Shown here: one piece after another, positions 1 to 6,403 of the stretch
Position numbering within the stretch: position 1 is the stretch's first letter
Layout of the letters: every line of letters starts with the position of its first letter
Source of the DNA: an uncultured bacterium
Lineage (GTDB): Bacteria; Patescibacteriota; Minisyncoccia; Phycocordibacterales; UBA9973
NCBI GenBank assembly: GCA_903821415.1
Contig: CAIJLF010000077.1
Span: forward strand, 1-6,694
Length of the DNA: 6,694 bases
Direction of reading: 5' to 3'
The notes under the pieces: generated by a model
What the model saw: only the letters and a program-made list of their open reading frames with translations
Databases searched by the model: none
Told to the model about the DNA's origin: nothing
Position numbers and translations under genes: made by a program

Positions 1-835
1 CTATTATATTAGCTAATCTTACAAGGGCCTCTTTCACTGATAGTCCTTCGAAAACAACTTCATGAATAATTTGGAAAAATTGTAAATCTATATCTATTTC
101 GCCTTCTTTTTTTAAAATATTTTTAAGTGATGATATACCCTCTTTTGGATAAGTCATTTCTTTTGATACTTCTTCAAAAGGTCTCCCTTTACCTATCTCT
201 ACACCGAGGATTCTACTTCTCGATCTTAAGAATAAATCACCAGCACAGGTAAATCCTAAAAAAGTTTCAGGCCTTGCTCCCATATAGATACCAATCTTTT
301 GAATTTTCTGTAAGCCCATAGAGTAGACGAAGCCTTGGGTATTCTCACCAAAGCCTGCACCCTCGACAATACCAACAAAAATACCAACGGTATTCTTCAA
401 AGCAGAACCTACTTGTACTCCTATAATATCATCTGAAAGTTGTATATATAAATCTTTTGATTCAAATTCTTTTTTTAATTCTTTTTTGCCTTCCCCTCCA
501 GCCAAAACCATAACAGAAAAAACTCCCGAGCGAAGCTCTTCAGCTAAGGTTGGACCATATAGGAAATATATCTCGTTATCTGGGAACTCTCTTCCTAAAA
601 CTACCGAGAACAATTCCCCACTTTTATCGAAGCCTTTTGAACATATTACAATCTTTTGGTTTGTGATATCACCCTTGTGTGATATCAATACTCCAGATAC
701 AGCATAAGAAGGAACAGACACCAAAACTATATCACTATCCTTAATAACATTTTTATAAATAGTGTGACCCTTTAAGGACAGTCTAGATGCTATAGCTGAA
801 CCAAAAACTCCATGACCCAAAATTGTGATTTTCAT
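1..835 (-). CDS. gpsA: Glycerol-3-phosphate dehydrogenase [NAD(P)+], compact form, 3' end cut by window edge
   Basis: This cytoplasmic enzyme reduces dihydroxyacetone phosphate to sn-glycerol-3-phosphate, the backbone precursor of phospholipids. Reverse translation from the ATG at 835-833 gives 278 residues with no stop before the window edge. Visible family motifs are the N-terminal Rossmann glycine loop GHGVFGSA (7-14), the strand DIVLVSVPS (35-43), CSKG with a conserved lysine (K67), YGPTLAEEL (93-101, the usual SGPxFAxE), GVQVGSALKN with the second conserved lysine (K147), ARPETFLG (187-194) and GDLFLRSRSR (199-208, the usual GDL..SRNR). The end, VFEGLSVKEAL, matches the family C-terminus, so only a few residues are probably lost. 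Between GHTIY and DSDIVL about 40 residues present in typical GpsA (about 330 residues long) are missing. The gene follows ddl after 111 bases. No Shine-Dalgarno is visible; a TAAAAT hexamer (852-847) lies 11 bases before the start and a TATAAT lies at 888-883. The family call is firm; activity of the shortened fold is not shown. Confidence 0.9.
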   Translation of the reverse strand, partial: MKITILGHGVFGSAIASRLSLKGHTIYKNVIKDSDIVLVSVPSYAVSGVLISHKGDITNQKIVICSKGFDKSGELFSVVLGREFPDNEIYFLYGPTLAEELRSGVFSVMVLAGGEGKKELKKEFESKDLYIQLSDDIIGVQVGSALKNTVGIFVGIVEGAGFGENTQGFVYSMGLQKIQKIGIYMGARPETFLGFTCAGDLFLRSRSRILGVEIGKGRPFEEVSKEMTYPKEGISSLKNILKKEGEIDIDLQFFQIIHEVVFEGLSVKEALVRLANII

Positions 836-946
836 CCCAGTGGTTAATTTTAAAAATAATTTTTTGTTTTATTCGACTTTATATTATAAATAATTCTCTT
901 TTTCATCATATTCTTCTAATCAAAAATTTACTACGGTAAAAGTGTA

Positions 947-1942
947 TTAATACTTTAAGGCGAGTGTAATGATATGATCGATAAAAGTAGGTACATCAGA
1001 ACCAACAGCATATAGCATCCTAGGAATAAGAGAATGGTCAGTTAATCCAGGTAAGGTGTTTACCTCGAGAGCATAAATCCCTTTCTTTGTATGAACAATG
1101 AAATCACTCCTAGAATAATGGTCTAAATTAAGTCCAGTATGTATTTTTTCTGCTAGATTTTCTAATTCTTTTTTTTCTTCTCGAGAAAAATTACCTGGAC
1201 AAATATATTCAGCTGAAACATATTTTGCTTCATAATCAAAGAAATCTTTTTCTTTTGGAAGTTGTATTTCGGCTGAAGGTAATACATAAACTTTTCTATC
1301 TCTAAAGTTATTAATCACTCCTACCGTGGCTTCTTTCCCTTCTATCATTTCTTCTACTAAAATATCTGTCTCTGCATTAATACCTTTCAAGAAAGCATTT
1401 ACAAGATCTGTATAAGTCTTGCATATTCTCATACCAACAGATGAACCTCCAGAGAGAGGCTTCAATATCCAAGGGGGAGATAATTTATCGTGTATCTTTT
1501 TAGATATAGATACAGCATAAGAATCGATAGGTCCATCTTCTTCTTCATATTTTGGTAAAGCTAAATAATTAGGTGTTTTTATACCAAGCTTTATAAACTG
1601 TTCTTTAGCTAATACTTTATTGTAACCAAGAGATGAAGCGAAGGCACTCGAACCTGTATAGGGAATTTTCCATTGATCGAGTATCTGTTGGACTTTTCCA
1701 TCTTCACCAAAATCTCCATGTAATGCATTGAAAATAACATCTACAGAATGGAAAACATCTGAGATAGATACAGGCTTACCACTGATATGCCAAGTGCCTT
1801 CTTTGTCTATCAATATATCTATTGCCTTATATTTATTATTCAACTTGTCACTCCTCAGATGAGAAAGGACGTTGCTCCCAGTCTTGAGAGATACTTCATA
1901 TTCAGAGCTTACACCACCACGAATAACTCCAACTTTTATCAT
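947..1942 (-). CDS. ddl: D-alanine--D-alanine ligase
   Basis: This ATP-grasp enzyme joins two D-alanines into the dipeptide added to UDP-MurNAc-tripeptide by MurF, in cytoplasmic peptidoglycan synthesis. The 331 residues are a normal length. Seen in order: the N-terminal domain start MIKVGVIRGGVSSEYEVSLK with the catalytic-type glutamate (E16), FNALHGDFGEDG (71-82), YTGSSAFASSLGYNK (95-109), the glycine-rich ATP loop KPLSGGSSVGM (161-171), LVEEMIEGKEATVGV (195-209), DYEAKY (236-241) with the Lys-Tyr pair, RSDF (278-281), and the metal-binding LEVNTLPGLTDHSL (292-305). Keeping Tyr241 points to dipeptide synthesis rather than the D-Ala-D-Lac activity of VanA-type ligases, where this position differs; that is family knowledge, not tested here. 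It lies 25 bases after uvrC and 111 before gpsA on the same strand. The ATG at 1942 has no Shine-Dalgarno but has an extended -10 element 8 bases upstream. The stop is TAA. Confidence 0.97.
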   Translation of the reverse strand: MIKVGVIRGGVSSEYEVSLKTGSNVLSHLRSDKLNNKYKAIDILIDKEGTWHISGKPVSISDVFHSVDVIFNALHGDFGEDGKVQQILDQWKIPYTGSSAFASSLGYNKVLAKEQFIKLGIKTPNYLALPKYEEEDGPIDSYAVSISKKIHDKLSPPWILKPLSGGSSVGMRICKTYTDLVNAFLKGINAETDILVEEMIEGKEATVGVINNFRDRKVYVLPSAEIQLPKEKDFFDYEAKYVSAEYICPGNFSREEKKELENLAEKIHTGLNLDHYSRSDFIVHTKKGIYALEVNTLPGLTDHSLIPRMLYAVGSDVPTFIDHIITLALKY

Positions 1943-1950
1943 ATTGGTGT

Positions 1951-1959
1951 ATTATACCA
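1951..1959 (-). promoter_or_regulatory. Extended -10 promoter element directly before ddl
   Basis: On the minus strand TGGTATAAT fits the extended -10 consensus TGnTATAAT exactly, with TATAAT at 1956-1951. Only 8 bases separate it from the ddl ATG, so a start site about 7 bases downstream would give a leaderless or near-leaderless mRNA. There is no good -35 hexamer at 17 bases (TTTTTA), which extended -10 promoters can do without. The element sits in the 25-base gap after the uvrC stop. The assignment is from consensus alone. Confidence 0.55.
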
Positions 1960-1967
1960 AGTTATAT

Positions 1968-3239
1968 TTAATTTAAAAAGCTCTTATTTCTCTTTTGTTT
2001 ATGGAATGTAATAGCAAAACGATGAGACTCATTATTGGCCAATAGAATATTCTTCTTGTTTATTTTTATAATAGCTTCGTCCCCTATTATTGCTTTCGGT
2101 CTATGGCGTTCATCCTTCACTACTCCCACTATAGGAATATCAAATTGATAACGGTCAAGAACCCTCTTGGCCACATTTATCTGGGCAGTACTCCCATCTA
2201 CTACTATAAGATTAGGGAGACCCCACTCTATATGTCTTAGTCGTCTAGAGAGGACTTCTTCGAGAGCCCCAGTATCATTGGCAGCATCTTGAGTACGTAT
2301 AATGAACTTCCTATACTCACTTTTATTCACTTCTCCGTTCTCAATGACAGTCATAACTCCTACCATATTCTGGCCACCCATATGAGCGATATCGTAGGCT
2401 TCTATGCGAAATAGCGGAATAGAAATATGAAAATTCTTATCCCAGCCTGAGCCCTTTAGGGTAAAGCGGTGAGAATTTTCATATTTCTGTGAAGCTATTT
2501 CGTTATCCTTAATAAGAGCAATATCATTTATATGCTCAAGTGCGAAAATTCTTTTCTTAATTTCTCCTGCCTTTTCAAACTCCCTTACTTTTGAAAATGA
2601 AGACATCTGTGTCTTGAGATTTATAATAATACTTTTTTTCTTCCCCTGAAAAAGAAGTTTAATATTTTTAATATTTTCGTTGTATTCTTCTTTTGGGATG
2701 AGTCCTAACTGTTTATAAAATTCTCTGTTGTTCTTCTTGTTTGAATCATAATCAAAATATGGGAATATCCTTCTTATTATCTTCATAGCTTCTTTTAAAA
2801 GATTACCATTGGGGAAAGGACCAAATATATTTTTATATAAATTCTTATCTAGATTCCTACCTCGAACAATCAATACTTTGGATGGTACATCTTTATTGAT
2901 GCAAACGAAATTGAAACTTTTATTGTCTTTCTCTTTTGTATTGTATTTCGGCTTATATTTCTTTATTAAATTCGCTTCTAAAATCAATGATTCTAAGACA
3001 CTATCAGTCTCTTGCCATTCTACACTGTCTGCCTTTACTGTCATATCTAATATAGCTGGACCACGGGTCGATACAAGGTCTTTAGAAAAGTAACTCCTTA
3101 CCCTATCACGCAAAGAGGTTGCTTTACCTATATAAAGTATAGTTTTATCCATCTTGCCTGATCCTTTCGGACGGCCTAGAAAGAAGTAAACTCCTGGTTT
3201 GTCTGGTAAGCCTATTTTCTTGAGTTGTTGACTATTCAT
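1968..3239 (-). CDS. uvrC: UvrC-type excinuclease subunit, short form without C-terminal HhH domain
   Basis: UvrC is recruited by DNA-bound UvrB and cuts the damaged strand on both sides of a lesion in nucleotide excision repair. The 423 residues contain an N-terminal GIY-YIG nuclease domain (about 10-95; GVYFF at 16-20, YIGKATSLRDRVRSYF at 36-51), a UvrB-contacting UVR-like helical pair (about 203-240, with KVREFEKAGEIKKRI) and the RNase H-like 5' incision domain (about 275-415). In the last, candidate catalytic residues are D283 (YDIAH), D322 (ANDTGALEEVLSRRL), D348 (VVDGS) and H406 (SHRFAITFHKQKR). Typical UvrC has about 600 residues. Here translation stops right after the incision domain, so the tandem helix-hairpin-helix DNA-binding module is missing; ddl starts 25 bases later, so no detached copy follows. 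The usual cysteine-rich segment after the GIY-YIG domain has no cysteines, and C113 is the only cysteine in the protein. The ATG at 3239 gives a normal family N-terminus without a Shine-Dalgarno. Confidence 0.93.
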   Translation of the reverse strand: MNSQQLKKIGLPDKPGVYFFLGRPKGSGKMDKTILYIGKATSLRDRVRSYFSKDLVSTRGPAILDMTVKADSVEWQETDSVLESLILEANLIKKYKPKYNTKEKDNKSFNFVCINKDVPSKVLIVRGRNLDKNLYKNIFGPFPNGNLLKEAMKIIRRIFPYFDYDSNKKNNREFYKQLGLIPKEEYNENIKNIKLLFQGKKKSIIINLKTQMSSFSKVREFEKAGEIKKRIFALEHINDIALIKDNEIASQKYENSHRFTLKGSGWDKNFHISIPLFRIEAYDIAHMGGQNMVGVMTVIENGEVNKSEYRKFIIRTQDAANDTGALEEVLSRRLRHIEWGLPNLIVVDGSTAQINVAKRVLDRYQFDIPIVGVVKDERHRPKAIIGDEAIIKINKKNILLANNESHRFAITFHKQKRNKSFLN

Positions 3240-3303
3240 ATGATATATATTAGATTAAAATCAAATAACGCACAAATATAAATAAATCTTAAAATGTAAA
3301 AAA
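3240..3303. promoter_or_regulatory. Divergent promoter region between uvrC and the small-gene pair
   Basis: These 64 very AT-rich bases separate uvrC (leftward) from the 90-residue ORF (rightward) and must hold both promoters if each has its own. Leftward, TAATAT (3252-3247) lies 7 bases before the uvrC ATG with a weak TTGTGC 17 bases further up. Rightward, TATAAA (3277-3282) and TAAAAT (3290-3295) are possible -10 boxes; the second would put the transcript start at about the ATG at 3304. No Shine-Dalgarno is seen for either gene. In such AT-rich sequence -10 matches are common by chance, so individual boxes are tentative. Confidence 0.35.
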
Positions 3304-3576
3304 ATGGTAAATGTTAAAGAAACAGGAAAAAAGGGTGATCGTGTACAAATCAAAAAAGTAAATGTATATGGTGGAAAAAATATTGTCGAAGATGAATTCG
3401 ATATTGTATTGTTTCAACCAATTACAAGTTTTGGTTTCGTAAAAAAAATCCACCCAACCGATCCGGAAATAGGTATCGGTGTTACATGTAGCATCCAGTC
3501 GATATCCTTTTTAGGAGAAAACAAATATCAGCTGAGTACAGATATGTATATTCGGTATGATGTAACTTTTACATAA
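3304..3576 (+). CDS. Hypothetical 90-residue protein, probably soluble and beta-rich
   Basis: I do not recognise this protein. The 90 residues start with a basic, polar segment (MVNVKETGKKGDRVQIKK) and continue with alternating hydrophobic and polar stretches typical of beta strands (NVYGGKNIV, FDIVLFQPI, GIGVTCSIQSISFL, YQLSTDMYIRYDVTFT). There is one cysteine (C62). No membrane segment, signal peptide or nucleotide-binding motif is visible. It is probably a real gene: it is isolated on its strand, no gene lies opposite, it is followed after 10 bases by a second small ORF, and both end before a clear terminator. The ATG at 3304 has no Shine-Dalgarno. An ATG at 3294 is immediately followed by TAA and cannot be the start. 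The C-terminal alternation ending in an aromatic and threonine could suit a small beta-sandwich or barrel, which is inference only. Confidence 0.7.
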   Translation: MVNVKETGKKGDRVQIKKVNVYGGKNIVEDEFDIVLFQPITSFGFVKKIHPTDPEIGIGVTCSIQSISFLGENKYQLSTDMYIRYDVTFT

Positions 3577-3586
3577 AAAACTTAAA

Positions 3587-3724
3587 ATGGAAACTATTGA
3601 AGACTTTCTAAAAAAAATAGACAGTGGAGAAGGAAATTTGTATCTCTGTGGGATAGTTGTAATCGTAATTATTTCCTGGTTAGGATTCATAATCTGGAAA
3701 GAGCAAAAACAAAAAAAGATTTAA
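3587..3724 (+). CDS. Hypothetical 45-residue single-pass membrane protein
   Basis: I do not recognise this small protein. It reads from the ATG at 3587 to the TAA at 3722-3724. Residues 1-17 are mostly charged and net acidic (METIEDFLKKIDSGEGN). Residues 18-37 form one hydrophobic span (LYLCGIVVIVIISWLGFIIW) with one cysteine, one serine and two tryptophans, the second at its end. The tail KEQKQKKI is strongly basic. By the positive-inside rule the C-terminus would be cytoplasmic and the acidic N-terminus outside. It starts 10 bases after the stop of the 90-residue gene and ends 20 bases before a terminator hairpin, so the two are probably one transcript. There is no Shine-Dalgarno; the start follows CTTAAA, a context also found before the ATG-TAA upstream of the first gene. 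The hydrophobic span and operon position favour a real gene, but its shortness leaves doubt. Confidence 0.6.
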   Translation: METIEDFLKKIDSGEGNLYLCGIVVIVIISWLGFIIWKEQKQKKI

Positions 3725-3744
3725 TTATCTCTTAATAAGAAACG

Positions 3745-3774
3745 GCGGACACTAACCATGTGTCCGCTTTTTTT
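3745..3774 (+). terminator. Intrinsic terminator of the small-gene pair, possibly bidirectional
   Basis: An 8-bp perfect stem (GCGGACAC at 3745-3752, GTGTCCGC at 3760-3767) with a 7-base loop (TAACCAT) is followed by seven Ts (3768-3774). This is a standard rho-independent terminator for the plus-strand pair. The T-run overlaps the TAA stop of the convergent uvrA gene (3773-3775). On the minus strand the hairpin is followed by CGTTTCTTATT, a poorer U-tract, so it may also end uvrA transcripts. Confidence 0.9.
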
Positions 3775-6364
3775 ATTTTCTTCTTAAAACTTTTTTCAAA
3801 TATTTTCCTGTGTGACTTCCTGGTGTATTCGCAACTTCTTCAGGTGTCCCTTTTGCTACTATCTTTCCACCATTTAGCCCCCCTTCTGGACCTATATCTA
3901 TAACATAGTCAGAACACTTAATGATATCCATATTGTGCTCGATGACAACCACACTATTACCTTTATTCACAAGCCTATTTAATACCTCAAGTAATTTAGC
4001 TACATCATCATAGTGAAGCCCTACCGTAGGCTCATCTAATAAATAAATAGTCTTCTCTTCATACGGACGGAAAAGTTCTGATGAAATTTTGACGCGCTGA
4101 GCTTCCCCTCCTGAAAGAGTAGTTGCTGACTGACCAAGCTTTACATAACCAAGTCCTACATCCATAAGCGTTTTCATCCTATCGTAAATAGCGGGTATTT
4201 CTTCATAGAAAACTATCGCTTCTTCTATGGTCATCTGTAATACTTCATAAATATTTTTCTTTTTATACTTCACAGTCAAAGTTTCTTTATCAAATCTTTT
4301 ACCATTACAAACGTCACAGGTAACATATACAGTCGGTAAGAAGTGCATTTCAACTGCGACTTCACCATTACCCTCGCAGGCTTCACAACGGCCACCTTTT
4401 ACATTGAATGAGAATCTATTGGCCTTCCATCCTTTAAGTCTAGCCTCATCACTAAGAGCAAATAAATCTCTGATATGAGTAAAAGACCCCGTATAAGTGG
4501 CAATGTTTGAGCGAGGAGTTCTACCTATCGGAGACTGATCTATAAGAACTACTCTAGCAAGATACTCCGTACCAGTAAAAGATGCGCAATTGAAAATTTT
4601 CGCTGTGCGAAACTTTCTCTCATATCTAGCTTGGAGGTTCTTATGCAAAATCTCATACATAAAAGAACTCTTGCCACTTCCTGATACTCCCGTAATAGTA
4701 ACAAGCTTACCCAGAGGAACTTCAGCGTTTAAATTATTGATATTGAAAACTTTTCCACCAACTATCCTTAGTGTCCCCTTATCACTATTTCTCCTTTTTT
4801 CTGGAATTTCTATTCTGGCTTCATTCCTCAAATAAGCCAAAGTTCTAGACTTTGAAGGATTCGTTGGAGCATCTAGTAAGTCCTGTAAATAATCTGAAAC
4901 TATCACTTGACCCCCATGAACTCCTGCCTTTGGACCTATGTCGATAATATAATCCGAAGCATAAATAGTATCTTCGTCGTGTTCAACTACAATAATAGTA
5001 TTCCCTAAATCTCTAAGATTCTCAAGAGTTTTTATAAGTTTATCATTATCTCTCTGGTGTAATCCTATAGTCGGTTCATCAAGCACATACAGTGCTCCTA
5101 CCAATCGAGATCCGAGCTGTGAAGCTAGTCGTATTCTCTGAGCTTCACCACCGGAAAGAGTATTCGCTTTTCTATCTAGAGATAAATAATCTAAACCAAC
5201 ATTCAATAAAAATTGAATACGAGCCTCAATTTCTTTAATAACTACTTTTGAAATTTCTTTTTCTTGTTCTGAAAATTCAAGCTCGACAAAAAAGTCTGCA
5301 ACTTTTTCAATAGAAAGCTGAGTGACATCTACAATATTCAAAGCATTTTTCTTTAAACCAAGATATACATGAAGTGCTTCAGTACGAAGCCTTAATCCTT
5401 TACAGTCATCACAAGGATCTAAACCGCCAAAATACTTAGTTCCTAAACCATTACAAGTAGGACATGCTCCATACGGAGAATTGAATGAAAATAATCTTGG
5501 TTCTATTTCTGGGAAGGCAAATCCATCATTTGCACAAGAAAACTTTGAAGACATCAAGTATTCATCGTCATCTATTTTTATAATAACTAAACCGTCAGCT
5601 TCAAGTAAAGCTCTTTCTACGCTTTCAGCTAGACGAGAAAAAGAGTCCTTTTCATTATCTTTGAATTCATGAATTGCAAAAGTATCCACGATGACTTCTA
5701 TATCATGTTTTTTTGTTTTTGAAATATCAATCCTTTCTCTTAATTTTTTAATTTCTCCATCAAGACGAACTTCTGCAAATCCTTTATTGAGTAAATCATA
5801 AAGTAACTGATAGTATTCTCCCTTTCTACCTCTTATCACAGGAGCAAGTATTGATATAGGAGCTTCATTCCACTCCACACCCATAACTTTCTTTTTCTTT
5901 GTATCCTTCTGGAAATTCTTTATCTTATCTATTGCAAAGTGAAGTATCTCATCATTGGATAATTTCTTTATCTCTGTACCACAAAGTGGGCAGTGAGGAT
6001 GACCTATACGAGCATACAAGACGCGTAAATAGTCATAAATCTCAGTAATAGTAGCAACAGTCGAACGAGGATTGTTCGACCTAGATTTCTGGTCGATAGA
6101 TATAGCAGGAGAAAGACCTGTAATCTCATCCACATCAGGCTTTGGCATTTGATTTAAGAACTGACGAGCATAAGCAGAAAGACTCTCTACATAGCGGCGC
6201 TGGCCCTCCGCAAAGATAGTATCAAAAGCCAAGGAAGACTTGCCACTCCCAGACATCCCTGTGATAACTATCATCTTGTTGCGAGGCATCTCAACTGAAA
6301 TATTCTTCAGATTGTGAGTTCTAGCACCTTTTATTATTATTTTGTCATTTGTTTCTTTTTTCAT
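3773..6364 (-). CDS. uvrA: UvrA excinuclease ABC subunit A
   Basis: UvrA is the DNA damage sensor of nucleotide excision repair: a dimeric ATPase of the ABC class that finds lesions and loads UvrB. From the ATG at 6364 it has 863 residues (typical about 940). ATPase I shows KGARTHNLK, Walker A GMSGSGKSS (36-44), signature LSGGEAQRIRLA (from 403), Walker B with DEPT (429-432) and the H-loop histidine (462). ATPase II shows GVSGSGKSS (559-567), IDQSPIGRTPRSN (from 608), zinc cysteines 660, 663, 683 and 686, LSGGEAQ (from 750), DEPT (777-780) and H810. The first zinc site has C277, C301 and C304 but Asp280 in place of the second cysteine. About 70-90 residues usually found between C304 and the CxxC at 318-321 are missing. 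The frame stays open to GTG 6388 and ATG 6385; I chose 6364 because family proteins begin a few residues before the IxGARxHNL motif. Stop TAA overlaps the terminator of the convergent pair. Confidence 0.96.
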   Translation of the reverse strand: MKKETNDKIIIKGARTHNLKNISVEMPRNKMIVITGMSGSGKSSLAFDTIFAEGQRRYVESLSAYARQFLNQMPKPDVDEITGLSPAISIDQKSRSNNPRSTVATITEIYDYLRVLYARIGHPHCPLCGTEIKKLSNDEILHFAIDKIKNFQKDTKKKKVMGVEWNEAPISILAPVIRGRKGEYYQLLYDLLNKGFAEVRLDGEIKKLRERIDISKTKKHDIEVIVDTFAIHEFKDNEKDSFSRLAESVERALLEADGLVIIKIDDDEYLMSSKFSCANDGFAFPEIEPRLFSFNSPYGACPTCNGLGTKYFGGLDPCDDCKGLRLRTEALHVYLGLKKNALNIVDVTQLSIEKVADFFVELEFSEQEKEISKVVIKEIEARIQFLLNVGLDYLSLDRKANTLSGGEAQRIRLASQLGSRLVGALYVLDEPTIGLHQRDNDKLIKTLENLRDLGNTIIVVEHDEDTIYASDYIIDIGPKAGVHGGQVIVSDYLQDLLDAPTNPSKSRTLAYLRNEARIEIPEKRRNSDKGTLRIVGGKVFNINNLNAEVPLGKLVTITGVSGSGKSSFMYEILHKNLQARYERKFRTAKIFNCASFTGTEYLARVVLIDQSPIGRTPRSNIATYTGSFTHIRDLFALSDEARLKGWKANRFSFNVKGGRCEACEGNGEVAVEMHFLPTVYVTCDVCNGKRFDKETLTVKYKKKNIYEVLQMTIEEAIVFYEEIPAIYDRMKTLMDVGLGYVKLGQSATTLSGGEAQRVKISSELFRPYEEKTIYLLDEPTVGLHYDDVAKLLEVLNRLVNKGNSVVVIEHNMDIIKCSDYVIDIGPEGGLNGGKIVAKGTPEEVANTPGSHTGKYLKKVLRRK

Positions 6365-6403
6365 AACTTTAAACAGTCCCCACATCACTCTTAGAGGGGG
6401 TAT

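Noticed and set aside
664..687. Inverted repeat TGATATCAC/GTGATATCA with a six-base loop
   Set aside because: It lies inside gpsA and is explained by codons for an ISHKGDIT-like segment; there is no T-run or gene boundary.
486..707. Plus-strand 73-codon open frame inside gpsA
   Set aside because: It lies wholly opposite the gpsA reading frame, which carries recognised motifs across this stretch.
944..953. Palindrome GTATTAATAC at the end of ddl as a terminator
   Set aside because: The stem is almost all A-T, overlaps the stop codon and has no U-tract after it.
947..1942. VanA-type D-Ala-D-Lac ligase (glycopeptide resistance)
   Set aside because: The Lys-Tyr pair (DYEAKY) typical of dipeptide-forming Ddl is kept, and no vanH, vanX or regulator genes are nearby.
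1787..2011. Plus-strand open frame across the ddl/uvrC junction
   Set aside because: It is the shadow of two well-supported minus-strand genes and has no recognisable features.
2809..3093. Plus-strand 94-codon open frame with hydrophobic stretches
   Set aside because: It lies opposite the UvrC N-terminal coding region; AT-rich antisense frames often look hydrophobic.
4590..4835. Plus-strand 81-codon open frame within uvrA
   Set aside because: It is antisense to a conserved part of uvrA including the second Walker A; it is a shadow.
5481..5672. Plus-strand 63-codon open frame within uvrA
   Set aside because: It is antisense to the first zinc-binding region of uvrA, with no independent support.
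6365..6388. Eight extra N-terminal residues of UvrA from GTG 6388
   Set aside because: The extension (MMWGLFKV) does not resemble UvrA N-termini and no Shine-Dalgarno supports it; ATG 6364 fits the family better, though the choice is not proven.
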